Shown here: piece after piece, positions 35,862-48,800 of the stretch
Layout: every line of letters starts with the position of its first letter
How positions within the stretch are numbered: the stretch's first letter is position 1
Assembly (NCBI GenBank): GCA_036245805.1
Contig: BTRK01000005.1
Location: 13,368,984-13,432,983, forward strand
DNA length: 64,000 nt
Source of the DNA: Pristionchus mayeri
Lineage: Eukaryota > Nematoda > Chromadorea > Rhabditida > Neodiplogasteridae
Direction: 5' to 3'
Program-made: the position numbers and the translations under genes
Notes under the pieces: generated by a model
The model's input: the letters and a program-made list of their open reading frames with translations, nothing else
Told to the model about the DNA's origin: nothing
Database searches by the model: none

Positions 35862-37088
35862 TTAGGGTGTCCGGAAAGTTCGTTCATGCCTTTGTAAAAA
35901 CTCAGTTTGTGATCGAATTTCGCAATCACGCAATGTTATTTGTCAACAAAGTATTGCATCATCCTGACGCTAAGTGGTGAGAGGATTGAATCAATTGCTT
36001 AATTTCTGCATCGATTTTCGTGATGGAGACTCACCTTTACCTCCGCGCAGTCTTGCTACAGTATCACCGCCTTGGCCAGTCGGTGAGACAGGCCCATTCA
36101 GCCCCTGCCCAATCTGAAGGTGACGATGCCCCCTCCCTTCGTTTCTGCCAGAAGTGGTTCTCTCGCTTCAAGAACGGAGACTATAGTCTCGAAGATCATC
36201 CCCGTTCTGGACGCCCTCCGACCCTCGATCAGTCTCTTGTCCTCAGCACTCTGAAGAGGAAGCCCAAAGCCAGTGTGCGCGATTTGAAGAGACAGACTGG
36301 TACTCCTAAATCGATATCCTTCATCGAGTGGGAAAGAAGCCCAAGCTCCCACAAGTGGTTCCCCATGATCTCTCTCCGGCACAACTGAAAAACCGTGTCG
36401 AGATCTGTCATGAATTGCTCCATCGCAGATCAAATCTTGGATGGATTAATTCAATTGTCGCCGCAGATGAGAAGTGGACTACGATAATCCTGAGAGGAAA
36501 CTACAGTGGGTCGATGCGGATAAGAAGCCCAAGCCAGTCCCGAAGAAGGAAGAGCATGGAAAGAAGGAACTCCTCTGCTTTTACTTCTCCGTGCTCGGTC
36601 CGATCTACTGGGAGATCCTGTCCCCTGGCACCAACATCACTCCCGACCTCTTCTCTGAACAACTGGAAGATGTCGCGATCAGAGTCCCTCCCAGACTCCT
36701 GAACCTGGGCAAAATTCTTCTTTTGATGGACAATGCTCGCCCTCATCGCGCGAAATTAACTCAGAAGAAAATGGACGAGCTGGATATCGAAAGGATTCCT
36801 CGCCCACCGTTTTCTCCGGACCTCTCTCCTTGTGGCTTCCACTGTTTCCGCTCTCTCTCTGACTTCTGCAAGGGGAAGAAGTTCAAAAATCGAGATCAAG
36901 TTGTGAGGGCTTTCGTGGAATGGATGATCTCGAGGACTCCCGATTTCTGGGAGAGAGGAATCGCTACTCTGCCCGATCGCTGGAAGGAAGTGAGGGGAAA
37001 CATGGGAGCATACATTGATCACTGAGAATTGTAAAGTATTGAATAAAAAATAAAGACAAAAAATGAACGAACTTTCCGGACACCCTAA
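35862..37088 (+). mobile_element. Mariner transposon, copy 1
   Basis: TIRs TTAGGGTGTCCGGAAAGTTC and its complement; TA duplications at 35860-35861 and 37089-37090. Length 1227 bp. It is diverged from the other three copies, whose TIR starts TTGGGGTGTCC. Confidence 0.9.
36023..37025 (+). pseudogene. Mariner transposase with two frameshifts and a lost catalytic Asp
   Basis: Start at ATG 36023 ([12 protein letters not shown]). The N-terminal helix-turn-helix region includes KWFSRFKNGDYSLEDHPRSG. Frameshifts fall near 36320 and 36480. Catalytic residues: first Asp in ADEKW is kept and second in LLMDNARPH is kept, but the third, expected as SPCDYH, is SPCGFH. The family is DD34D. Dead copy; it would have cut and pasted the element at TA sites. 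Confidence 0.85.
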
Positions 37089-37917
37089 TAGTTTCATTCG
37101 ACGTGATTTTTCTTCCAGAAATTAGTGGTGACAATTTGAATGCTGAATTTTGCACATTTGGCTAGTTTATGTCTCTCGCACAACTAGAATGTATGACCTA
37201 TTGTGGTAATCTGAACCAGCAACCCATGTTATACAATCACTTTTGTGAAAACTATTTGAAAATCATTCATCGCTGAATGGAGATTTAATTTTCAAAGTAT
37301 CTGAAATCACGGATTTTGTAAAATTTGTGGGAAATTTCGTTTTCGGAATTTTTCAGTTTTCTGATATAGACGAGCAACTACTCCCGAATTTTATTGGTAT
37401 TTGTATGGCCCCCTTTCCGATGGTTAAAACCGACTTCCACTGAATTCAGTATCTCTTGTACTGGAGACAGTGCAATTCATTAACTGGAAAGCATTTCAGT
37501 GTCTACACTCACTGGGTTGTCATTTTGAATGCGCTGAATAAGCAAGCCCATACAACCTAGTTTTAGAAAGTGTATTATCTATACTTCTAATTTAGCTGGG
37601 TGAGGAAGTATCGCTATCTGTTTCCATCAACATGCACCGTGTCAAAGAAAAAGTGTTAAGATATGCGATAGTCTAAACAGTTCAAGCTTCGTTTTCTCGT
37701 AATACAGACATTTACGATTTAGATAAATATCATTGTTGGAATGTACAAGCATATGCCTCTGTTATGCCATGAGGCCAGATAATGGACAAAACAGACAAGC
37801 AAGATCGACCAAATAACTTAGAGGCTTCCAAATCGGACAGGACTTATGCAACAACCTAATAAGTTATTTGTCTTGTAAGGGTGTGTGAGGCCCGATACAG
37901 AACAGTTCCCGAAGATC

Positions 37918-38090
37918 ATATCTCACATGGCGACCACGGTAGGGAAGCGGCGGTCCCGGACCGTGGGAGATATACCCCAGTGCGCGATCCCAAGAATCTA
38001 CTGTCATGAGCGAGGCATACGGATACACAGTGCAGAAGTCTCACGCTTGTCCTGAGCCGCCTGTACCCTTGCTCTGGGGACTATGCCTCG
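37918..38090 (+). ncRNA. GC-rich structured-RNA candidate
   Basis: Two compact helical domains lie in a GC-rich island. Domain 1: ATATCTC (37918-37924) plus CCACGGT (37934-37940) pair perfectly with ACCGTGG (37960-37966) and GAGATAT (37967-37973), with a 9-nt bulge. Domain 2: CGAGGCATA (38011-38019) pairs with TATGCCTCG (38082-38090). The island is bounded by direct repeats of GGTGTGTGAGG (37880-37890 and 38126-38136). There is no protein reading frame. I could not match it to a known RNA. It might instead be part of a transposon. Confidence 0.3.
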
Positions 38091-38130
38091 GTGGAACTTG
38101 GCTGATGAGAGGGGCGGCATGTAATGGTGT

Positions 38131-39392
38131 GTGAGGAACTTTTAAAATTCTGTTTAAACCGCTAAAAGTATTTCGAAAAAAAGCTGATTGGAAATAGTGC
38201 CTATCGAAATTGTTCCCTCTAATTTTGAACCTCCTCTCCTAAGGGAGACAAAACAATGTAGAGTTACTCCGCGACATTCTCGCCGTCACACAGTAAGAAT
38301 TTATTTATTTTCAGAGGCTAGGCAAAAATGATAGAAGTACACTGATCAGGGTGTGCGACAATTCACTTGCCGCTTGCCGAATGTGCCGAAATTACTAACG
38401 CCTTCTTCTGCTAAAGCTGAATAAGAGTAACAGTCGTCTGAAGCAAAAATACTTGCCATCTCCTTTTTCCGAATTGTGGATCGAGAAATCCATACCTACT
38501 ATGTAGTGATTTTTCTCTTTTATTACAGATTCAGACAATCGTTTTTTTCGAACGGCCCTCTCATTAGCATTCCGACTCCCAGATCCTGTTATAAAGGAAT
38601 TGAAAAATGCTTTTACAGGGCTGGCAGTCTTCTAACGTTGGGAAGGGTCATATGCAAAGCTATGAATTTTCCTGTCTTTAAAAATTGTCAATCAATAGTA
38701 CGAAGTAAAATATGCATGTAAAAGTGTTAGGCATTTACACGCAAGGGTGGGCTGTGCCACCCTATCGGTTATGTTGCAACGAGGTCCTATCCTGGATATT
38801 AGTGGAATGTTGCGAGACTTCAAACCGCCCGTGTTGTGTGCGCTTGGTTGGGAATTTTAATAACAATGATGTCGGATCACTACCAACATTGCTTAAACCC
38901 CTTGGTGTGGGTGGATTTGTGGACGCGGGTGGGGGGGGGGTCGAACTCGTGAACCTTTGATGGCCCTCAACCTCTGCGCCACCCGGCCATTTTCCATGCT
39001 CGCATTAAAAAGATGACAAGTGTTGTCGCTTCAAACGACTGTTACTCTTATTCTGCTTTAGCAGTAGAAGTAGTTGGTAATTTCGGCAAATTCGGAAGGT
39101 TGGCAATTTATTTCAAGTGAAACGGCTCGTTAGGGAGAATCATACCTGAAAGGCACGCGACGCATGGCTGCTTCCCGGCTATCGATTTATTCAAAACACC
39201 AAGATTTATGTTATTTTTCAGTGAGAGGGTTCTTACTGTGTGACGGCGAGAATGTCGCGGAGTAACTGTACATTGTTTTGTCTCCCTTAGGAGAGGAGGT
39301 TCAAAATTAGAGGGAACAATTTCAGTAGGCACTACTTCCAATCAGCTTTTTTTCGAAATACTTTTAGCGGTTTAAAAAGAATTTTAAAAGTT
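38131..39392. repeat. Foldback element with a tRNA-like module
   Basis: Left arm CGACATTCTCGCCGTCACAC (about 38271) is mirrored by GTGTGACGGCGAGAATGTCG (about 39239), and AACTTTTAAAATTC ends are inverted. At 38932-38989 on the minus strand, TGGCGCAGAGG followed by GAGTTCGACCC resembles pol III A and B boxes. Confidence 0.7.
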
Positions 39393-39593
39393 ATTTATTT
39401 TTTTCATTTACCCACATTTATCGATTATCATGCGATCCCTGTCATATAATGGACAATGGAGGGAGAGAGCAGGAATATTCCTTTATCATTGGATGGGCTC
39501 GAGTTGGTGCCTTCCATTATCGTTGGATGACTCCGAGTACTGATCAGTTGAATTGACCGGCAAGGGATCATGAGTTCACACCCGCTGGCAAAG

Positions 39594-39775
39594 GAGGGGG
39601 AGGGAGGGGGAGGGATGGCGAGGGAGGGCAAATGGAAGTTTTGGTAGGGGACGTTTTGGTAGAGGGGACGTTTTGGTAGCGCGCGGAGGGGACGTTTTTT
39701 TTTCCCTTTTATAGAGGGGGACGTTTTGGTAGTACCCTTTTAGAGAGGGGGGACGTTTTGGTATAGATCCCTCTA
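39594..39775. repeat. GGGGACGTTTTGGTAG tandem repeats
   Basis: Five or more degenerate copies of GAGGGGACGTTTTGGTAG between 39645 and 39765, after a GGGAGG-rich run. The minus frames through it are repeat artefacts. It lies just upstream of the first BACK exon of copy 2. Confidence 0.7.
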
Positions 39776-39837
39776 ACCCCAACGAGTTATCGATGGAATA
39801 GTTTCAAGATTCGGAACAACTATTGTATTATTTTCAG

Positions 39838-42800
39838 AGAAATTTCGTGCATATCTCGCTGACGAACGATTTCCTCCATCTCCCATTCGATGATCTCGAG
39901 TCACTCGTTAAGAGCGACTCGTTGCACATAGAAAATGAGAATCAGGTGTGTGATGTGTGAGGTGTTCACTATTAATTTCGAGTTTGTGCTCAGATATTCG
40001 AAGCAATCACTCGATGGGTCGAGTTCGATGCTGGTAGGAAACGATACACAACAAGGTTAGATATGCAAAATACCCGTTAATGCTGTAATTTTATTAGTAC
40101 TACGACGAAAATTCAATTAAGTGTGCCATAATATCATCCTATATTCTTAAAAATGGATAATAAAAAATAAAAATAAATTTATTCCATCCATTCAGAGTGC
40201 ATAGGAGGTATGGGATTATCCGTGATGTAGTTGATGGAAGTTAGGCTCCAGTAGAGCAACGATGTATACCACTAGTACCATCCACTTCCGTCATTCTACA
40301 GTTTTACCTCTTCCTATCCTACATAACGATGATGGATTCCGAGACCATACTGAAGTATGTTGCTGACACGCATGCCCCACACTTCAACACAGTCAGGATT
40401 TTTTTTCATCTCTTCGAATAAGGCGACTTTTCTAATTTTCTTAATTTTTCGATTTTTTCTTATTTTTCGCGCTCAGGTGGGTTCTACAGGGAGGGGATCC
40501 ATAGATTCAAGGAACATTGGGCATATGTTGTCAATAATGAGTATACTTGAACTCATGATATTGTTTCTTTAAAGAAATAAAGTTTTAAAAAATACACAAA
40601 GACTTTCCCGCCAACCTAATAGATACGTATTACTGAAGGAAGGTCTTTTTGGGTGAGGGAAACTACGTGGGCACGGAATTTATGTGCGGGGGAAGATACA
40701 ATATCATAACACGGATCTCCTGTAACAATGCAGGAATGGATGCGACAGAAAAATATTTTGGGTTATGGATTTCGCTGCAAACAGAAAGATTGACCAAAGT
40801 GAGGATGGCGAACACGCCTATCAACTTCATTTTTCAAAATTTGCATGTTTTGATCTACTAGTTTGGAAAGCTGTAACTCGGTCAATTTTTGACCTAGAAC
40901 GACCGCATTTTTTCCAATCGATGCACATTCAGGTCATCTACAAATAAGTTCACTTATGCTAAGTGCAGAATTTACGTCTTCACATTGTTTTGCTCAAAAA
41001 ACATATTTTTTGACTTGAAACTACCCTTTATGATTCGAAAGGTACGATTTTTATGTTTGATTCGGATTCCCCGCCCGGGAATAAGGGTACGTACATAGTT
41101 CGTTTGTCAAAAGAGGGGGCTTATCATATCGCCACTCAGTAGGTAGAATCTGAACTTTGTATATTTTTTGGGATGAATTACTTTTCGGCGCGTATATCGC
41201 TATTGAATTATGCAAATTTACAAAGTAAGACTACTTAGCGATAGCTCTAGAGAAGGTCTTCAAGAATGACTCAGGGATTCGAGACGCCAAAGTGGACCGT
41301 TTTCGAGATACGGCGTGACAACTAATTCAGTAGAGCTCTGTGGAAGATGAAATGACTCCCTCCACAGTAAATCTGTGAAAGTGCTTTTCGCGCAATATCT
41401 AGAAAACGGTCAACTTTGGCGTCTCGAACACCTGAGTCATTCTTGAAGACCTTTTCTAGAGCTATCGCAAAGTAGTCTTACTTTGTAAATTTGCATAATT
41501 CAAAAGCGATATACGCGCCGAAAAGTAATTCATCCCAAAAAATATACAAAATTCAGATTCTACCTACTGAGTGGCGATATGATAAGCCCCCTCTTTTGAC
41601 AAACGAACTATGTACGTACCCTTATTCCCGGGCGGGGAATCCGAATCAAATATAAAAATCGTACCTTTCGAATCATAAAGGGTAGTTTCAAGTCAAAAAA
41701 TATGTTTTTTGAGCAAAACAATGTGAAGACGTAAATTCTGCACTTAGCATAAGTGAACTTATTTGTAGATGACCTGAATGTGCATCGATTGGAAAAAATG
41801 CGGTCGTTGTATGTCAAAAATTGACCGAGTTACAGCTTTAAAAACTAGTAGATCAAAACATGCAAATTTTGAAAAATGAAGTTGATAGGCGTGTTCGCCA
41901 TCCTCACTTTGGTCAATCCTCCTGTTTTCAGCGAAATCCATGACCCAAAATATTTTTCTGTAGCAAAGGGCTCTCATTTTCCTGCATTTTTACAGGAGAT
42001 CCGTGATAAGGTAGGTTATTCCAAACATTAATAGTTCTACTGACAACAGTGGAATGAGTGCTTTTAATTAGATAGGGAATCGAAAGCAGTAAGGGGTGTG
42101 CTGAGCGAAGGTTATGAGAGATCGGTGAAACTCGAAATAAGAATGAATTATCTAATTTAAAATTTCCATGAACACAGTTGTGGAGAAATAGTAAGTCTGT
42201 GACGATCCGTTTGCGCTATAAAGTTGATATCCCGAGATATTTTAATCTGTCATAGTATTTAGTGGTGGCATCGGACTAACGTACATTTCATTCCCTAGAG
42301 AAGAATCTAGAACACTAAATATGACATGCCTGAGATACACTCACCGATTACTAGATGTATGCACATTTAGGAGGATTTCGATTTTTGGCCTAGTGCCAAG
42401 GGTATCTACAAATATGTTCACCGAGTCAAAAAGTCTCTCTTATCAGCGTTCAGGTATATTTGTTGATCGGAACTCCTAAATGATTTGAAGAGAACATTAA
42501 TCTTAGCTCGTACTTTAGTATCAATTTTTTGGATGTGGGCCTTGAAGGTAAGAATTCCAAGATCTTTTACTAAATTCACAGCTGCAATAGTGGTATTGCC
42601 CAAATCGTATTTTGAACGCGCCCTTAGTTCCATATTGCATAACAGAGCACTTAGTTTCTGACAGATTCATGTTCCACCGTGAAGCCCAAGATGCTATGTC
42701 ATCGATAGTTTGTTGTAAAAGGGTAGAGAATTTTGGAACTTCAGCGAAGATTTTCAGATCATCAGCATAGATACCGTACTTAATCTCAGATGGAATTACA

Positions 42801-45800
42801 TCGCGCAAGTCGTTAATGAAGAGATTAAATAGTAGAGGGCCGATGCATGAACCTTGTGGTACGCCAGATATAACTGTGATTGGTTGAGATAGTGACTTAT
42901 TCACCAACACAAACTGTTTCCGATCAGAAAGATGATCTCTGAACCATGATACTAGATTGTTATTGGGGTGTCCGGAAAGTTCGTATAATTTTTTTGTTTT
43001 TATTTTTTATTCAATGCTTTACAATTCTCAGTGACCAATGTATGCCCCCTTCTTTCTCACTACCTCCCTCCAGCGATTGGGCAGGGTCTCGATTCCTCTA
43101 TTCCAGAATGCGGGTTTCTTCGAGACCGCACAGTTCACGAAAGCCCTCACAACTTCATCTCGATCCTTGAACTTCTTTCCTTTGCAGAAGTCAGAGAGAG
43201 AGCGGAAGCAGTGGTAGTCGCATGGGGAGAGATCCGGGGAATACGGCGGATGGGGAATCCTCTCGATCTTCAGCTCGTCCATTTTCTTCTGGGTCATCTT
43301 CGCTCGATGTGGGCGAGCATTGTCCATCAGAAGAAGAATTTTGCCCTGGTTCAGGAGTCTGGGAGGGACTCTGATCGCGACATCTTCCAGTTGTTCAGAG
43401 AAGAGGTCGGCATTGATGCTGGTGCCAGGGGCGAGGATCTCCCAGTAGATGGAACCGAGCACTGAGAAGAAGAAGCAGAGGAGTTCCTTCTTTCCGTGCT
43501 CTTCCTTCTTCGGGACGGGCGTGGGCTTCTCATCTGCATCCACCCATTGCAGTCTCCTCGCAGGGTTATCGTACGTGATCCACTTCTCATTTGTAGCGAT
43601 GATGGAATTGACCCATCGAAGATTGGATCTACGATGGAGTAATTCCCGACAGACTTGAACACGATTTTTCAGCTGTTCGGGGGAGAGGTCATGGGGAATC
43701 ACTTGTGGGAGTTTCGGCTTCTTCCCAGATCGATGGAGGATATCGGACACCGTTGATCTCGGAGTACCAGTATCCTTCTTCAACTCACGCACACTGGCCA
43801 TGGGCTTGCGCTTCAGTGTGCGGAGAACGAGAGGCTGATCGAGGGAGGGAGGGCGTCCAGAGCGGGGTTGATCATCGAGACCAATCTCCCCTTTCTTGAA
43901 GCGGGAGAACCACTTATATCAGAAGGGTATGGAGGGGGCGTCAACTCCTTCCGACTGGGCCAGGGCAGAGTGGGCCTCCTTCACGGATCGGCCAAGACGG
44001 TAGTAATGAAGTAAAACTGCTCGGAGGTAGAGATGGGAGTCCATCACAAGAAGCAATGTAGCAACTAGGAGACTGATTAAATCCTCTCACTACTCAACGT
44101 CAGAATGATGCAATACATGGTTGACAAACAGATTGCGCAATCACTGCATTTGATCGCGAACTGACTTCTTTTTTCCGAAGCATTATACGAACTTTCCGGA
44201 CACCCCAATAGAAAAACCTAAATTACTAAGCTTATGGAGAAGCAATCTATGATCAATAGAGTCGAAAGCTTTCTTGAAATCGAAGTATATTACATCATAA
44301 GATTTTCTCTTGGATATAAGAGACACATAAAAGGAATGAGTTTCTGTCAATTGGGTAGTGGTGGATCTAAATTGGCGAAAGCCAGCTTGGTGAGGGTCAA
44401 GCTTAGAATTATTTTCAAGAAACTCTACCATTTCTTTGATTAGAATTTTTCAAAAATTTTTGAGGCGCTACAAGTGAGAGAAATAGGGCGAAAGTTAGAA
44501 ATGAGATTATTAGTCGCTTTAGGTATGGGCTTAACGATTGCTTTTTTCCAAATCTCGGGTACTTTCTGAGTAATTAAGCTTTTATTGAAAATGATGCTAA
44601 GGGGGGAGAAGATGGACAATCTACATTTGGAATATACTAAGTTTGGGATTCCATCCGGAGAGAAATTATTTTTAGGCGTAATATCACGAAGTACACAAAG
44701 TATGTCGGCAGGTGTGATACTGTTAATTTCACAAGAGGGGCCTTTATGCGTGATTGTTGGAAGACGAGAGATTTGTGGTACGGTAGAAACGGACGCGAAA
44801 TATACATTAAACGCTTGAGCTCTTTGAGAATCCTCCACTATGGAGTTTCCGCTAAGATCAATGATACCAGGAGTTGAAACCTTAGGTGAATTTAGTCTTT
44901 CTTTACATAATGTCCAATATTTACGGACATTCAGCTATTGACGACACGTTTTTCGTTTTCACACTCGTATTTCCGCAATTCCTTATCAAATCGCGATTTG
45001 AGCTTCTTAGCTTGGGCATTATTAGGCGCTATTGCGAAATATCGATTACACGTACTGTGCAATATTTTAAGGCGTTTAGGATACTTAGAGTGGTCGGTTT
45101 TTTTAGAGCGGGGAATAAATTGGTCTAGGATTTCATTAATCCTGTAAGCGAAACTACTAAATGACTGATCAGCATCTAGCAGCGAAAGATCATTGCACCA
45201 ATTGATAGAAGCAATAAACTGAGTGATAGCATTCCAATCGGCATATTGATACAAACGAGTAGGGGTATGGGGGAGTGAGGCGGGCATGGAAATTTTCAAT
45301 TTGAAAACAGTTGGTTGTCGAGTGGAAGGCAAGAACGAGAGAGAGGTTGAACTGGTTTATCTCCAGATGAGAGTGGGTAGAGAGAGGGAGTGAGGGGTTT
45401 ATATACCCCTCACGAGTCAGGATGGAGAGGGAAATGAGGGGTGAGAGATCGCCGTCTCTTCTTGTCCTCAATCCAATTATCCTCGTAATCAATCTTGTTG
45501 CTCTCGAATAGCACGTCGCCAGGCAAATCCAATAATGTTGACCTTTTAGTCGAACGTGTAACTGTAACTCTCTCACGTAGATCAGTGCTCTCTCACTCCT
45601 CTACCCAACTCCTCCCCCTAGTGATCAACTTTTAGTGTCACTAGATAATTGTACTGTGATCTTCCAAAGGGTGTGGTAGAGGTGAGAAGCCACTCAAACA
45701 GTTTATTAACTATCACAGGAAGTTCGGCAAAGCCTACATCTTCCTAAGTCAGAACAAGATTCAGTGGGAGTCTATCTGCCTTGAATCTTGATTCTGGTTG

Positions 45801-48800
45801 TGTAAATGGAAACGAGATTATGCTCTGACTCCTTGGTCATTTAGCCATAGAATCTGTTCCAGTAGAGCTTGAAATTATATACTAGAGGGCGTCCTCCCCA
45901 AGCTCTAATGGCTGGATTATTATGAAGACTCTCTATTAGTTTTTTGTAAGTCTAAAATGGGTGTCCAAGACAGTCAGACGAGGTTCAGGGAGGTGGAGCT
46001 ATGCTCTATTGGGCGTAGGATGATCAATCCCACTCAATACACCTTTAACCTCAACCGCCGTTGTGATTCCGTTGCGGTAGACTGGTCCTAGATCCATTTC
46101 AAACGTTTGGATTGACTCTCTTCCCCAGATGGAGGGTGATGATTTGTTCAGGACAAACAATCGTGCAGGGATTCTTTTTGATCACCACGTGACCTCAGCC
46201 TGCAGCACACCGCGGAATCTGAGTAGCTGGCCACCATAGGCCTGTGCAACCCGGTGTGTTTCCTGTATGTTGGGTCTCCCCAATGATTCCCATGTTTGGG
46301 AGCCTATGACCGAAATCCCCGAGCCTGTATCCAGCTCAAATTTAATTGGAGTTTTATCGATCATTGTCTCGATGAGACATTTGGGCGGAGCTTTATCTGA
46401 CATCAGATCAACAGCATATGTCTGAATGAAATCTACACCGTATTCGAAAAGACTGGCCTCATCTTCACTGATTACATTATTCGACTCATTCAGACCATTA
46501 TATCTACAATCTTCAGTTCTATGACTGTTTGATTTGCAAATATGACAGAATTTCTGTCGCTGTGTCTGTGTCTTTGATCGCTCTCTGTGATTGTGTCCTG
46601 TTCTGGAGTCATTGCATGTTCTCTGGTTAGAATGATCTAACACTCTACCATGAACAGCTTTTACCGTATCTTGTACGGTATGATGGAGCTCGGTGGCTCC
46701 TTTTCCTGCTCTTTCGTGTGCTTCAGCCAATGCGAGTAATTGAGACGAATCTTTGTCCGTCTGCTCGATATCTCATCCTGATCGCCAGTTGGTTGTCGAG
46801 TGGAAGGCAAGAACGAGAGAGAGGTTGAACTGGTTTATCTCCAGATGAGAGTGAGTAGAGAGAGGGAGTGAGGGGTTTATATACCCCTCACGAGTCAGGA
46901 TGGAGAGGGAAATGAGGGGTGAGAGATCGCCGTCTCTTCTTGTCCTCAATCAAATTATCCTCGTAATCAATCTTGTTGTTCTCGAATAGCACGTCGCCAG
47001 GCAAATCCAATAATGTTGACATTTTAGTCGACGTGTAACTGTAACTCTCTCACGTAGATCAGTGCTCTCTCACTCCTCTACCCAACTAAAACTATACTTA
47101 GATGATCACTAAGAGGGGTAGAGGGTTAGACCGATGATATTGCGTTGGTATTACACAGTACTAGATCTAAGACATTATTAGCTCGTGTAGGAAAACTCAC
47201 TAATTGGGTAAAGTAGTTGGTATAATATGTTCATAAAAATAGAACGTAAATTTCAGATTGGGTAGACACGTTCGTGTGATAAGTGGTGGTCTTACATGTT
47301 TCTCAAAAAATCGATTGAAGAAACTTCTCGACTTGGAGCTAAAGGTGAGCCTATTTTATATTTTTTCAAGTTTTTGAATTGACCGACTTTGTTGTATGCA
47401 CAACTAAATTCGCGCATTCGGTTTCCATCACATCAAAAAGGAAATTATATTATGCAGAACTAGTTATATGCTAACTTAAATTGATGATTGCCGCAAAAGG
47501 ATAGTTTCAGGGCAACAATAAGCGAGATGCGAAATCAGTAATCTCATATAATCGAAATTGCGAAGAAGCTCACAAACTAATCTACATCACCGGTATATTT
47601 TCAAAAGTTGTCTAAAATAATAATTCATTTTAGGACAGGACACTTTACATCTGTACGATCCTATCCAGAACACTTGGACAAGTTGGTTACTTAATTATTT
47701 TTTTTATTGATAATTTGCCTTTTAGAGTCTCCCGTGAAGATAAGACAGCGGTCTGAGCGTATTGTTCCTGAGAAGGAAAACGTTATCGATGGAAAGGTAC
47801 AAGAGAGCAATCGGAAGTGTATAGTTAAATTCCAAAGATTATAGTTAAAAATGACAAACACACAGTAGAAATTTCTAATATGACATTGCAGGTATATATG
47901 TTTGGTGGATTTGATGACAAATGTGTACGCATTTTCAACACCATCACAAACGAATGGGAAATTGTACGACTTTATTTATTTTTCAATACAAAAATGTTTT
48001 GATTGGTATATGTATGTTGCAATTCCTTAATCATTATTAGTGTTTAGATTAATCTTAGATTTTCGTGATACCATTTTAAAATGGTATAATATTGGGACTA
48101 GAATGAGTTCAGGTTCCAAACTGGTCTCGCGTCGTTACTTTTGCTTCTATAGGCCAAATTTACGATAAAATGTGAGTATTTGTTAAATATTTTGTTTATC
48201 AGCCATCGTTTCAACAGAAAGTATAGATGTTGTTATGGTGTGAGAGAGGCTAAGAAAATATTGCGAAGCCTATCACTCGATGAACAATATAGTCGTTTGG
48301 ATATATAGTTATTTCTGAGAATGCTAGTTATATCACGCCTCTCATGAGAGATTCAGGACAACCCTGGTACAATCGAAAAAGTCGATTTTGAGGTTTTGGG
48401 AGTTCTTGGGGTAATCTATGGCTCTGAATTCGATTCCGGGTCGATCTGTAGCCTATCTTGATCGGCAAGTATGGGAGGATACGTATCTGCTGAAACCTGT
48501 CACCTTCAGAGGTTGCAAAGGGTAACTAACACATAAATATGCCGTAAATATATTATAAGACAAACAAAACATGTTTGCGATCATTGGGAGTCGAACCCCA
48601 GGCCATCGGTTTCGAAGCGTAACGCCTAACGCACTCAGCACTTCGTGCAGCCGTGCGACTCAGGCGCATTTTCACTGTTTTTCGCTTGAAAAAGTACCTA
48701 GACCGAGTGCTAAAAATCTGAAAAAAATCATGGAAATGCAGAATTAAATTCTCTAAATTATGCAAAAGTTTGGTCTGTCTATGTTTCGAACTAAAAAAGT

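Larger units (their letters stand above)
35373..37859. mobile_element. Mariner-type relic carrying a nested mariner
   Basis: TIRs TTAGGTTGTTGCATAAGTCT (35373) and its complement ending at 37859 are flanked by TA (35371-35372, 37860-37861). Subtracting the nested mariner leaves about 1.26 kb, a normal mariner length, but no transposase frame survives that I can recognise. Confidence 0.75.
45309..47087 (-). mobile_element. Non-autonomous LTR retrotransposon with AAAAC target duplication
   Basis: Direct repeats 45309-45610 and 46787-47087 (about 302 and 301 bp, a few differences) start AGTTGGTTGTCGAGTGG and end CTCTACCCAACT. Flanks are AAAAC at 45304-45308 and 47088-47092, a 5-bp duplication. 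The 1.18 kb interior holds only a Gag-protease fragment; polymerase, RNase H and integrase are absent. It lies inside the LINE. Confidence 0.9.
42400..47220 (-). mobile_element. Degenerate LINE (CR1/Jockey-like) interrupted by mariner and LTR element
   Basis: Minus-strand pieces in order are: endonuclease end ([15 protein letters not shown] then TPLSDHLSI, about 47216-47100), LTR insertion, linker, [23 protein letters not shown] (44431-44183), mariner insertion, then [15 protein letters not shown] and [10 protein letters not shown] (42910-42600), and a frameshifted tail. It is related to but distinct from the 28.7 kb LINE. Inactive. Confidence 0.8.

Noticed and set aside
43705..43899. Plus-strand frames inside mariner copies (also 57360-57987)
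   Set aside because: Shadows of the minus-strand transposase; repeated identically in each copy.
48577..48648. Genuine tRNA-Ser gene
   Set aside because: Lies inside a foldback, the acceptor stem is not formed and the variable region is too short.
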